Positions 31,910 to 41,167 of a stretch of 64,000 nt of DNA are shown here, piece after piece. How positions within the stretch are numbered: position 1 is the first letter of the stretch; the number at the start of each line of letters is the position of its first letter. The position numbers and the translations under genes are program-made. The DNA is from Nothophaeocryptopus gaeumannii (taxonomy: Eukaryota > Ascomycota > Dothideomycetes > Mycosphaerellales > Mycosphaerellaceae): the NCBI GenBank assembly GCA_031771865.1, contig JASISA010000001.1:186001-250000 (forward strand). Direction: 5' to 3'. The notes under the pieces were generated by a model, which did no database searches, had not been told where the DNA came from, and saw only the letters and a list, made by a program, of their open reading frames with translations.

Positions 31910-32202
31910 ATGTCCCTGTCCCTGCTACTCGAAGACATTGGCTGCATCATCGAAAGGGAATCCACGATAGTGTAAAATAACAGACATCGATAGAGCTGCG
32001 GGCTTGAAAGTCTCGAATGAGAGAAAAGCTCGATTGAAGATCGATTTGCTCATGTCGAAGATTGCTTGCTTTTCTACCTTGTCTCGCTATGCATGTGCAG
32101 TCTGCTGCTTGTGAAGATGTCCAGCATCTCTCAGTCCCATCCTTTCGCTCATGCACCTCTCCCCTCCATCTGTCTTACCACCTTAGCAGGGCTATGATAG
32201 AA
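31910..32202. other. Convergent 3' region
   Basis: Just under 300 bp between the RPN3 stop and the stop of the WW-domain gene, which should hold both terminators. No further feature seen. Confidence 0.5.
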
Positions 32203-33129
32203 CTACCAGTTATCATCGTCCCGTCCCTCCTGACGTCCATCATCATACGCATTGTCGAGTCGATCTCCACATCTATCCACATCATCTCCATACCGCTCAA
32301 CATCTCCTACCTTGCGACCAGCCCAGCCAGCGACGTCTTCGGGAGCATCTTCCACATCGTTGACGGCGTTATCCCAGCCGCCCTCGATGCGGTTGCCAAA
32401 ACGATCGAAGCCTTGCTCGACGTCTTGCGGGATGTCTTCTACGTCTTGGACCTGTGAGCGCAGCGAATGTTAGCACGTGCCAGTGTTACTTTCAGTGAGG
32501 AAGGGTATGGGGAAAGCATACTTTTTCTCCTGTCCACCTCGCCGCATCCTCCGGCGCATCCTCAAGTCTATTACCGAATCGATCGAACCCTTCCTCCACG
32601 CGGTCTTTGTCTTCGTCCCAATGTTCATGCACTTTTTCGCCCTCATGCATTAGAAGAGCCCCTCCAGCGAGACCTGCGGCTCCTGCCAAGGCGGCGCCCA
32701 TCCAGCCATGTCCTTTCTTCTTCTCATGCTCCTCCTGCTGTCCACCATAATTATCCCCCTGAGGACCGCTCGGGTATCCTCCACCACCACCGGAGTAGCC
32801 GCGTTGTTCATATCCCCCTGGGCCGGAAGGACCCCCATAGGCTCCGCCGCCGTATCCTCCATCGTAGGAAGCGCCTTGTCCGCCTCCGCCATAGCCGCGT
32901 GGGAATTCAAAGGTTCGTTCGCCGTTTTGTGGATTGATGAAGATGTAGCGGTTTTCTTGCGGGAGCCATTCGGCGCGCCAGGGGTAGGGAAGGTCCCGTG
33001 GTGGAGGAGGTTCGTCTAGACAGAGACTCAGTGGCTGTGATGTTTGAGATGTGCAAGTGCTGTCTCCGTACCGTAGCCACCACTGCCGCGACCGCCGTAG
33101 CCTTGGTTGTTGCCGCCGTAGTAGGACAT
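32203..33129 (-). CDS. WW-domain protein with duplicated acidic module
   Basis: Exons 33129-33072, 33015-32522 and 32451-32203 give 266 residues. A Gly/Tyr-rich start (MSYYGGNNQGYGGRGSGGYG) leads into a WW domain at about residues 22-58, DLPYPWRAEWLPQENRYIFI followed by NPQNGERTFEFP, with both Trp/Phe landmarks. Next is a Gly-rich repeat region, a short Ala/Gly hydrophobic stretch (MGAALAGAAGLAGGALL) that could insert in or lie on a membrane, and two copies of an acidic module built around GFDRFGNR and EDAPED. It ends DDGRQEGRDDNW. WW domains bind Pro-rich ligands; the cellular role is unknown. The third intron carries a perfect tgctaac branch site. A 13-bp tandem repeat lies in the 5' leader. 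Confidence 0.85.
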
Positions 33130-33150
33130 TGTTGCCGTTCTCGTTCTCGG

Positions 33151-33189
33151 TGTGAGCTGTTGGTGTGAGCTGTTGGTGTGAGCTGTTGC
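33151..33189. repeat. 13-bp tandem repeat, three units
   Basis: Three head-to-tail units of TGTGAGCTGTTGG, the last differing in its final base, then a degenerate fourth. They end 22 bp before the ATG of the WW-domain gene, so on that gene's strand they fall in the 5' leader as repeated CCAACAGCTCACA. Confidence 0.85.
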
Positions 33190-33201
33190 TGTGGTTGAGC
33201 T

Positions 33202-33775
33202 GTTGTGGAAGTGAGACTGAGGTTGTTTGTGTTTGTCAGAAAGTTGATGTTTGGAGCGGTGAAGTATGGGTGGTAGGGGGGCTTTCTTGATCAATTGCAC
33301 AACTTATTCTGAATGGCGAGAGCTCCCCACCACGTGTAGTAACGGTTAGCAAGTAGCTGCATCTGGGCCCTGCAGATTAACAACAATGACGCGATCTAAA
33401 TTGTCGCATACGATGCACTGCCACGTTACATAGCTCGTGCTCGTGAATGCATTTGACAAGAAGCATCGAGCGCTCTCTGAGTAAGTGTATTGGTCAAGTG
33501 TGAAGGAGAGGTGAGCGGCAATAGCTTGGTCCAAAGACTATGGATCTGCCTACAGAATCGCATTGCCTTCACTTCTCTCTCCCAGGTCAGTCCTTCCATA
33601 GAGACTGACCACATCATCCCGCTTGCGCTCATTTCCAGTACATGCTTCGCGCTCTGGCCCTCGCCTTCGCCCTCTTGCACGTACAGCATCGGCAGTTCCT
33701 TCCAAACAAATCGAAGCAGCATGTCGGATACTGTTGCGCCCTCTCCTACGACCGTTGTGCCCCAAAGACGCCCTC
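33202..33775. other. Intergenic, no gene seen
   Basis: About 570 bp holding the WW-gene promoter and the 3' side of the large disordered ORF. Minus-strand ORFs across 33.4-33.8 kb look like chance. Confidence 0.5.
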
Positions 33776-36013
33776 CTATGTAGCCCCTCTCGAGCACTCT
33801 GCACATCGACAGTAAGGCTCATGACCCTGGACTTGAGCCCATCCCGGGAAGGGCTGCGGCCCAAGTCGTTGAGGTGATGTCTGAAAGGACGGTTGAGGAG
33901 TGCCTCCAAACGAATGCGGCCTCTGCTGCCAGGGACCAATGCTCCTTGGAGTGCCGCCTTGACCTGGACCAATATAAGGGCTATAGTAGGAAACACCCGT
34001 ACTGTGACCTCTCAAATGCGCCGAAGATGCCAGAGGATTAGGACCTGCAGCTGCTCCGAGTGCGATGTTAGCGTTGGGCGGAGCATGGGCGTGCTGCTCT
34101 TGCATGATCCTATCCCTTTTAAATTGTTGAATCCTCGTGAGCTCCGTCTGGTATGACTGTAGATCTCGTTGACCCTGCGCGTTCGGTCCAGAATTGTGTG
34201 GCGAGCTCATGCTCATATGTCCCATGCCCGAAGGAGGCCTGTGAGGAGCTGATGACTGTGAGCGGCCTATCTCGCGTTGGTTGCTCTCAAGCATGCCGTG
34301 CAGGGTGTGCGCGTATTCCTGAAGCGCCGGTTCCATGCTCGATGGGGTGCGTTGCCCAGACGATCCGGGCCTCCGTATTTGAGAAGCGGAAGGTCTTGAG
34401 ATGGGAGGATGCAGCATGCCCAGTTGAGGCGATGGCTGTACTGGCATCATTGGGGCTGGCGAAGGCCTCATGGTTTGGGCTCGCTGCATGCTAGGTAGAG
34501 GTGGCGACTGTGCTGCAGCCATGTGCGCTGCCATAACGCTGGGAGGACCGGGACCTCTACCCTGTGGCGTCTGCGGACTTAGAACAGAGCCTGCTCGCTG
34601 CGTCGAAAATACCGAAGCTGGCCGCAATGAAGTCGTTTGCGTTCCTGCAATACTAGAAGCTCGCTGGAACCCATCTGGGTGCGGAAACAGATGCTGGAAA
34701 GCGCCTGCTTGCTGCATCGCAGACCCAGGTGAGAGCATGCCAGGGATGCCCTGCGCGGCCATGTCAATAGTCCATCTAGAGCCATTGCTCTGTGACGCAC
34801 TAAGATTTCGCATCCCTTGTGGAGGCAGCGCCTGCATCTGCGCCACCGGAGTGTTCGCCGGTGGGCGCATCTCTGGACTAGTCGACTCTTGCTTTGATGC
34901 CGCAGATGCTGCCACAACACTGGGCGACCGACCTAGTCCATTAGACTGGATTTCACGGTCTTGGAATGGGTCCTGTTGTTGTGTGCCTTGCGGAAACGAT
35001 GACCGCATCTTTCCTATCGGTGCGTTCGAAGGCCTCGCAAACCCGCTCTGACCTGGAGTTGGTGAAGGTCTGGCAGGCTCTGACCGCGTTATCTCCGGTC
35101 CAGAAGACAGCTGTGGGAACCTAGTCTGCTGCCCTTGACCACCACCACGAGCTTGATGGCTTTCCACAAACCATTTCCATGTAGCCGTATCGTCCATGGT
35201 CGGCAGGGCGCTCTGGGTACCAGGCTTTGAGCTCGCCTGTCTTGAAGTCGCTCGTCGCTTCTCCAGGTCATCCGCAATGGTAGCCTTGATGAGAGTCTCA
35301 TCCTCCTGACGAAGAGCAGGGAGCCGCTTCCCAGCCGAGACCTTACGCTTTGATCGCCGTCCGAGATCGTCCTCAATAGTCGCCGCCATAAGAGATTCGT
35401 CCTCTTCGCGAAGAGAAGGTAGGCGCTTCCCTGCCGAAGCCTTACGTCTCGGACGGGTTTGCGCATCTGCCTGACCATTTTCTTCCACTGGCGAGTCCTC
35501 AGCTCGAACCTCTCTTCTCGGGGCACTCGGCTGCTTTGCCGCTGAAGGTGTCCGTCGCGATGGAGCAGCAGCATTCTCTCTCTCCTTGCGCGTGGGTGAG
35601 GCTTGATTCTGCCTTGGCTGTTTGCTCGCAGAAATTCTCCTCCTACCAGCATCCTGAGCCTTTGGCGTACTCGCTCCCCTCTTCACAGGGCCCCCAGCAG
35701 AAGCAGAACTCTTTCTCCCTCTCTTAGGCGGATTCTCCTCGGCAGCTTCGGGTGCCAACTTCGCAACCTTGGCGCGACCCGCATCACCTTCATCGCCCTT
35801 AGCGCTCCTCTTCCTCTTCCCTCCAGGCGCAGCGCCACTCTCACTGGAGATTCCAAGAGCCCTATTAGCAGCCAAAACCGCATTCGGCAGGCCCTTGCTA
35901 GCAGTAGCAGTGGCGGGCCTAGCAGGCGAAAGGCCAAATTTATTGGGCAATTCTCCAATTGGTTGTGTTTGAGGTCTCAAAGACGATTGTCCACGTCCGG
36001 CATTTCCTGGATT
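33776..36013 (-). CDS. Large disordered protein ORF continuing the HFI1 frame
   Basis: About 745 open codons follow the HFI1 TAG in the same frame. There is no ATG until 35389, yet the 208 codons before it look coding: a basic Ser/Pro/Lys region with GGKRKRSAKGDEG and a tandem duplication. The two duplicated units, about 33 residues apart, read KASAGKRLPSLREEDESL and KVSAGKRLPALRQEDETL, each followed by ATI(E/A)DDL. The rest is Pro/Gln/Ser/Met-rich and low-complexity (for example SMSSPHNSGPNAQGQRDL), with one helical segment around LQSYQTELTRIQQFKRDRIM and a C-terminal YCRCAECSRG that could bind metal. Composition suggests a nuclear, transcription-linked protein. How it is translated is unresolved: readthrough, an intron that removes the stop, or a missed first exon. 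Confidence 0.6.
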   Translation of the reverse strand, partial: NPGNAGRGQSSLRPQTQPIGELPNKFGLSPARPATATASKGLPNAVLAANRALGISSESGAAPGGKRKRSAKGDEGDAGRAKVAKLAPEAAEENPPKRGRKSSASAGGPVKRGASTPKAQDAGRRRISASKQPRQNQASPTRKERENAAAPSRRTPSAAKQPSAPRREVRAEDSPVEENGQADAQTRPRRKASAGKRLPSLREEDESLMAATIEDDLGRRSKRKVSAGKRLPALRQEDETLIKATIADDLEKRRATSRQASSKPGTQSALPTMDDTATWKWFVESHQARGGGQGQQTRFPQLSSGPEITRSEPARPSPTPGQSGFARPSNAPIGKMRSSFPQGTQQQDPFQDREIQSNGLGRSPSVVAASAASKQESTSPEMRPPANTPVAQMQALPPQGMRNLSASQSNGSRWTIDMAAQGIPGMLSPGSAMQQAGAFQHLFPHPDGFQRASSIAGTQTTSLRPASVFSTQRAGSVLSPQTPQGRGPGPPSVMAAHMAAAQSPPLPSMQRAQTMRPSPAPMMPVQPSPQLGMLHPPISRPSASQIRRPGSSGQRTPSSMEPALQEYAHTLHGMLESNQREIGRSQSSAPHRPPSGMGHMSMSSPHNSGPNAQGQRDLQSYQTELTRIQQFKRDRIMQEQHAHAPPNANIALGAAAGPNPLASSAHLRGHSTGVSYYSPYIGPGQGGTPRSIGPWQQRPHSFGGTPQPSFQTSPQRLGPQPFPGWAQVQGHEPYCRCAECSRGAT

Positions 36014-37491
36014 CTATCCAGCAGCCAGCAGACAATCGTCGAGAGCACCCATAATCCCGTCGTGATCGTTCTTCGCCAGGCCCTTGAAAATGTTTGAGAA
36101 ATCCTTGGTGTCGATGTCCATCGCGGTCGCATCGGGAGGCTGGGTTGATGCGCGTTCGAGTTTTCCGACGCCGTTGGTCACTGGACGTCCATTCCCGTAG
36201 GCGTGACCGTTCATTCCAAAGGAGTAGCTCATATCCGGATAATGGCTGAGTATTATCCTTTCGTCCAAGAATCGGTCCTGTCTGAGGTGCGTGTCGGAAA
36301 GTCCAATCGCCAGTCGCAAATCCTGCATTCCCAGCGCTTCCCGATTTGCCTGCATTTCCATTTCCACAGGCAACAGACCTCCCGCATTCCGTTGCAGAAC
36401 ACCTCGTTCCACATCATCCTCTTCTTTTCGCAGCCGTCTCTTGAACTTATGTGTTTGCACTCCTTCCCTCCCAGCAGCGTTGCTCCTCGCATGTCCCAGA
36501 AGATTCCCCAGGATCTCTTTGACCCTGACCTCTGCAGCTTGCTCAATAAGCTCCGCGCACGTTTGCAACGTGCCCTGTTGGACACCTCCCGTGAGCCCCT
36601 CCTCGTAGCAAATGGGCTCAATCCTGTTCTGTATCTCCGCAAGATTCGGAAATTCCAGCTGCTCGGCTGCCAGCGGTTGCGCATATCTCCTTCTGATCTC
36701 AATATCAAAGTTCGACCTTGCCAATCCACTTGCGCCGGTCCCACCACTGGGTCCTGTCCCTGTTGCGCTTTGCGGTTCTGCTTGTGAAGCTGCTGCGGCT
36801 TGAGGAGGTTTGAGTTCCTTGAGGTAGACTTGCATTTCTTGGAAGCCATCGTTCACGGAAAGCGCCGCATCTTTCAATCCCTTGATCCGTTGCCGGTCCC
36901 GAGGATGCAGGGTCATGATCTCCTTCTTCAGCCTCTCTTCAGCCTTGTCGTTCGCGCCGGACCCAGTGCCTGGCGTCTTCGACGTCGAAGTCGGTTTGTC
37001 TGTCGCAACAACCCATGGCGCAACTTCGGTGGGAGGAGGATCGCGGAGGGTATTCGCATAGATCGAGGTCAGGAGCTGGTTGTGTAGGTGCAGAGTGGAC
37101 ACAGAGCTCTTGTTCGAATCGGTCGAGGTGACGACGCTGGGCGCGGGAGATAGTAGCGGTTGCAGGACCCATGTGAGCTCGGCCTGGTTCAGCTGGCCTA
37201 TGTTTTTGTCGCATCAGCATTTACCTCTACATGTTGAATGCGCCGGATGTGTATCTTACCTAGCAGAAATGCGCTGATCGCCGCCTTGTAATCTAGCCAA
37301 TTGTCTCCCAGCGCGCTCTTGAGCTGTGTGTATATGGGCTCGACATTGACGCGCTCGACCAGAGCCTTGCTGCCCACCGCGGGGGCTGCGCTGGTGCCAT
37401 TTGTCTGTGGTAGGGATGCGGGAGTCGCCTTGGTTAAACTGTTCCGCGATATGTCGCCCAGACTGCCGATGGTGAACTCGGCGGGGTTCAT
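36014..37491 (-). CDS. HFI1: SAGA coactivator subunit HFI1/ADA1
   Basis: Exons 37491-37260 and 37197-36014 give 471 residues. The N-terminus contains YTQLKSALGDNWLDYKAAIS and, across the 62-nt intron, AFLLG joined to QLNQAELTWVLQPLL, the conserved Ada1 block. Then come HLHNQLLTSIYANTLRDPPP, a linker, LKKEIMTLHPRDRQRIKGLK and the C-terminal histone-fold-like part with ICYEEGLTGGVQQGTLQTCA. ELIEQAAEVRVKEILGNLL is the most conserved stretch of the family. Ada1 holds the SAGA core together in the nucleus. It ends DDCLLAAG at a TAG that is followed, in the same frame, by a long second ORF. Confidence 0.92.
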
Positions 37492-38395
37492 GGCGGCGAC
37501 TCGGGTGGTGCAATTGTCGCTATCGCATGGCTGGGCAAGAATTCGATGAGCGCATGTGATCGCGGACTGAGCTTCGGCGGTCCAAGTCGCGAGGCCGCGC
37601 GCGTTCGAGAGTAGGTCTCGTGAATACGGCGTGGGCTTGGAGAAGCCAAGTGAAGCAAAGGATAATTAATAGAAGCTGCGCGTAGAACCCCAGAGCAAAC
37701 TGTCGCGACCGGTAGTCCGTAGTGGGCTGGGTCTCGCGGCCAGGTGCAGTCGAAGGTGAACCTTGTCATTCGTGAGTGTGGAGAAGCGTGACGATACTGG
37801 TCGCAGAGCCTCATTCACGCATTTGGACATTGCCAAGAACTTTCACAGGAATGGACAAAGGGTATCTATCTTACAATGGAACATGGAACCTGAGCATGGA
37901 CTCACAATCATCGAAATGAGCCTTGGGATTCAGTACTGACTAAAGGTGAGCAAATCAGTTGAGAACTCTTGCAGATTGCCGCACCGCTGAGAGCAGCGGC
38001 TGTCCATCTTTCCACCCTCTATCCAGTACGGCCACGAGAGCCCAAGCCAAAGTACCTAGGTAATAAAGCAGTAGCATAGAAAAGGCGTTGCGCCATCAGG
38101 TCCTCTTCATCCTCCGAGGAAGCCCATGATCCGTCTTCTGTGGTGACCACCCGCCCCTCCGTCCACTTTCTTGAACTCCGATATTTTCCTGTCTCATCGT
38201 CCTTAAGATGCCAGAGTTTGCAGAAAAGCCAAAAGCAAAAAGTTGCCCCGTGATGCACCCCCTCACTGTCCTCGTGATTGTTGTTGGGTTTCCGTCGCTT
38301 GAACGCTCAAATCAAATAAGATGTCAAATTGGACATGCGAAACCGATGTGTAGCCATAGATGTTGGTCGTGCAGACCAGGTTCACTCAAGATGCT
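37492..38395. other. Intergenic, no gene seen
   Basis: About 900 bp containing the HFI1 promoter and the VAC7 3' UTR. Nothing else was recognised. Confidence 0.5.
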
Positions 38396-41167
38396 CTACT
38401 CCAACTCCTCCACTCCACTCTCCAAGTTTTCGTCTGCGTTGACCTCGGGCCAATCAATCCACTGCCAGTGCTCCGAATGGTCGATTGGTTCCACGCGCAT
38501 ACTTCCGGTATCGTCGATTCCGTCTTCCGGATGAACCATGACCTTCGCCCCGACTGCTGCAGACTGTATGCGCGACGATATCGGCAATTGATACTCCAGA
38601 ACGCCTCTGACGATGAGCTCAAACGGGTACTGGATGACTTCTTCCCAACGCTCGGAGCCGCCCGACTCGGTTCTGTTGCCCGGCTTTGTGAGCCGTACTT
38701 GGCCGGAGGAGTTGGTTTCGTGTTGCTTGAAGGGTGACGCCTCAAATGTCAGTGCTTGGTCAAAATGAAATATGCGACCAAGCAGCATTGTCTGCGCGTC
38801 CTTTTCCAGGTCATCTGAGTCCTCTCCGTCGCCTGGAGTGTGCCAGTGTCCGTCGGGATCTTGGATCGGGTTCGGATTATCGTCCACTGGCTTCGAGCCA
38901 CGTCGCATGCGCCTCTTGCCGACAGTGCTTTCCGTCTGATTCTTCTTTGGCTTGTGGCCTCCGACGTGTTTGCTCTTGGCGAAAATGTTCACGTCCATGT
39001 CGCCAATAGAGATGCCCAGCGTGTTGGGGTTCACAGCTCCCACAACGAGATCGAGCATCAGCTCTTGCTCACTGGCGAGCACGTTCGTAATGTTGTGAAT
39101 CTGAAGGTCGTACAGTGGCCGATTCGAAGCGAAGACAAAGCTGACAGCCGAGACGATGACCAACAGCACGACCAAAGTCGTCAAGAGACACGCTCCGAGT
39201 CGGCCGCTGCAGCACCACCGACTCCGACCGTAGTCAGAGACCGCGGACGGACTCGCGCTGCCGAATGGATGCTGATGGCGACGAGAGTTCCAGTGCTGGC
39301 CTCTGGTGCGCGCTCGGCGTACTGTGTCGGCTCCCATAAGCGGCGTACGTTCGTCATCTGCATTCTGTTCAGTATCGAAGTCGTATGGAGATTCCTGCCT
39401 TTTGGAGCCAAACATTCCACCTGGCCTGAGTTGCATACTTTGCAGACTTCTCGGAGACGTTGGTCGAGAGCGACCGAGATGATTGTGGCGCAGCTTGGAT
39501 GCTTGCGTGAATGGCCACTCTGGATCGTACGTGGCGGAGTGACTGTTCCTGGCGTGTGATCTGAGATGGCGCGGTGTATGTGATCGAATGGTGCCATTGT
39601 TGCTCTCAGGAGTGTCCATGTCACCGTGCATGGGATTCGTGGAGAACTTCATGCTTCGTTTGCCGCCAACGCGACGGTCATCACCAAAGTTCTCACCAAA
39701 CCCTCGAATGACACCTCGTGTCTGATCTGCCATGCTGTGAGAAGAAGTCACACTTGGCGTTCGTGAATGGTGCCGTTGCCATCGTGGCTGCTCGGGCGGA
39801 TTCGATTCGTAGACGAAAGTCTCATCGGAGTCGGATGTGTTAGCTTCGTCCACTGCATTTGCCACCCTCGCTTCGAAGAGATCAGCTTTAGATGTCGCTG
39901 TGCCCTGATTTACGCTTCTTGTCTTCCGATCGGCCTTCTTCCGCTCCTTCTTAGGGCGGATTGTCTCGGTGCTGGGCCTAAGCCGGACGGTGCCACTGTT
40001 CTCTCCACGGAAAGCAGATTGATCGCGTGCAGGAACAAGTCCAGATTGAGGGATTGATTGCACAGTTTCCGTCTCAACGGTCATGTTCTGCTTACCGGCT
40101 TCTTGCCTGGCCTTGGCCGTGCCTTGTTGGTAACTGGTCTTCGTGGTGGTGGGAGGCTTCTTCTGCTGTTGACTTGGCTGAACGGTACTGGTGGACTCCC
40201 GACGACCTCTCGTATCCTTATCGCTTTTGTTTTCAGCACTCTCGCTCCCGCTTTCGCCTAATTGAGAGCCCTTTTCTGGCTGGTCAGGCTTTGCAGCATC
40301 ACTAGTGGCCTTTGCCGCATCGTTGTTCGGCTTCTTACCCTCCTCATCCGATATTTTCGTAAGCGGCTTCAAGTCCTGTGATGCCTGCATGGCAGCTGGG
40401 CTGGGATCCTGTGTGTCCGCGCTATTTTCTTGCACCGTCTCCAGCATTGACTTTCCGCTAGGTCCACGCGATGACGCTTTCGAGGTTGGTGGAGCTTGGA
40501 GCTGGATATCAGGTCTTGGCTTATCGTTCGATGGAGGCGGCGTGTTGGATTGGGGAGTCGCACTCAGAACTTGTATACTCGGAAGAGGGCCGACATCGGG
40601 CTTCTTCACGGCCGCTGCAGAGCCTCTCCTAGAGTTTGGACCAGACGGCGGTGGTGACTTGAGTCGGGGAGATATTGGCCATGACGGTGCTGTATCGCCA
40701 GATGCTATAGCGCTCTTTTGTCCTCTTCCTGGCAGCCTTGACACCGCCTCCGAGACAGAGGATCCCTTTTGCTGTTGTGATAGTTGCGGTATATTCGATG
40801 CGGAAAGTGCTCGTTGGATGGCAGCGGCGGATGGTTGCGCAGATAGTGTGCCCGACGGAGTCGAAGGCTTGTCCTGGCGTAGTGGTGACGTGTTTCTCGA
40901 AGTTCTCGGGCTCTGTCCGGGTGCGGGAGATGCGGCAATCGGGGTGAGGTTACTCGACGATGACTTCCTCAGTGTCGGCGTCGGTGTCACGGATGCTGAA
41001 GAAGACGCTGGAGAAGTCTTGCCTTGGGTGTTTGTAGTCGATGTCTTCCTTCCTGCGGGCCCGCTAGTCCCTCCAGGTCCACCTCCACCTCCACCACTGG
41101 CCGGCTCGGCTGTCTCTACCTGCCCGCTGAGGGAGCGGAACTCGGCCGTGCTATCTTTGTTCGCCAT
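38396..41167 (-). CDS. VAC7: Vacuolar segregation protein VAC7
   Basis: A 923-residue single-exon protein. The first 640 residues are disordered, rich in Ser, Thr, Pro and Lys, with a Gly run (GGGGGGPGG) near residue 25. Conserved patches appear from KADLFEARVANAVDEANTS and DETFVYESNPPEQ onward, then SPYDFDTEQNADDERTPLMG. A single membrane helix at about 658-680 (LLTTLVVLLVIVSAVSFVFA) follows the short basic-cysteine motif SRWCCSGRLG. The lumenal C-terminus has LYDLQIHNITNVLASEQELM and NPNTLGISIGDMDVNIFAKS, the Vac7 hallmark (LEA14-like strand pattern). Vac7 sits in the vacuole membrane and activates Fab1 to make PI(3,5)P2. Confidence 0.92.
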   Translation of the reverse strand: MANKDSTAEFRSLSGQVETAEPASGGGGGGPGGTSGPAGRKTSTTNTQGKTSPASSSASVTPTPTLRKSSSSNLTPIAASPAPGQSPRTSRNTSPLRQDKPSTPSGTLSAQPSAAAIQRALSASNIPQLSQQQKGSSVSEAVSRLPGRGQKSAIASGDTAPSWPISPRLKSPPPSGPNSRRGSAAAVKKPDVGPLPSIQVLSATPQSNTPPPSNDKPRPDIQLQAPPTSKASSRGPSGKSMLETVQENSADTQDPSPAAMQASQDLKPLTKISDEEGKKPNNDAAKATSDAAKPDQPEKGSQLGESGSESAENKSDKDTRGRRESTSTVQPSQQQKKPPTTTKTSYQQGTAKARQEAGKQNMTVETETVQSIPQSGLVPARDQSAFRGENSGTVRLRPSTETIRPKKERKKADRKTRSVNQGTATSKADLFEARVANAVDEANTSDSDETFVYESNPPEQPRWQRHHSRTPSVTSSHSMADQTRGVIRGFGENFGDDRRVGGKRSMKFSTNPMHGDMDTPESNNGTIRSHTPRHLRSHARNSHSATYDPEWPFTQASKLRHNHLGRSRPTSPRSLQSMQLRPGGMFGSKRQESPYDFDTEQNADDERTPLMGADTVRRARTRGQHWNSRRHQHPFGSASPSAVSDYGRSRWCCSGRLGACLLTTLVVLLVIVSAVSFVFASNRPLYDLQIHNITNVLASEQELMLDLVVGAVNPNTLGISIGDMDVNIFAKSKHVGGHKPKKNQTESTVGKRRMRRGSKPVDDNPNPIQDPDGHWHTPGDGEDSDDLEKDAQTMLLGRIFHFDQALTFEASPFKQHETNSSGQVRLTKPGNRTESGGSERWEEVIQYPFELIVRGVLEYQLPISSRIQSAAVGAKVMVHPEDGIDDTGSMRVEPIDHSEHWQWIDWPEVNADENLESGVEELE

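Noticed and set aside
35980..35982. TTG as start codon of the ORF after HFI1
   Set aside because: Non-AUG initiation at this TTG has no supporting context, and the frame is open further upstream to the HFI1 stop.
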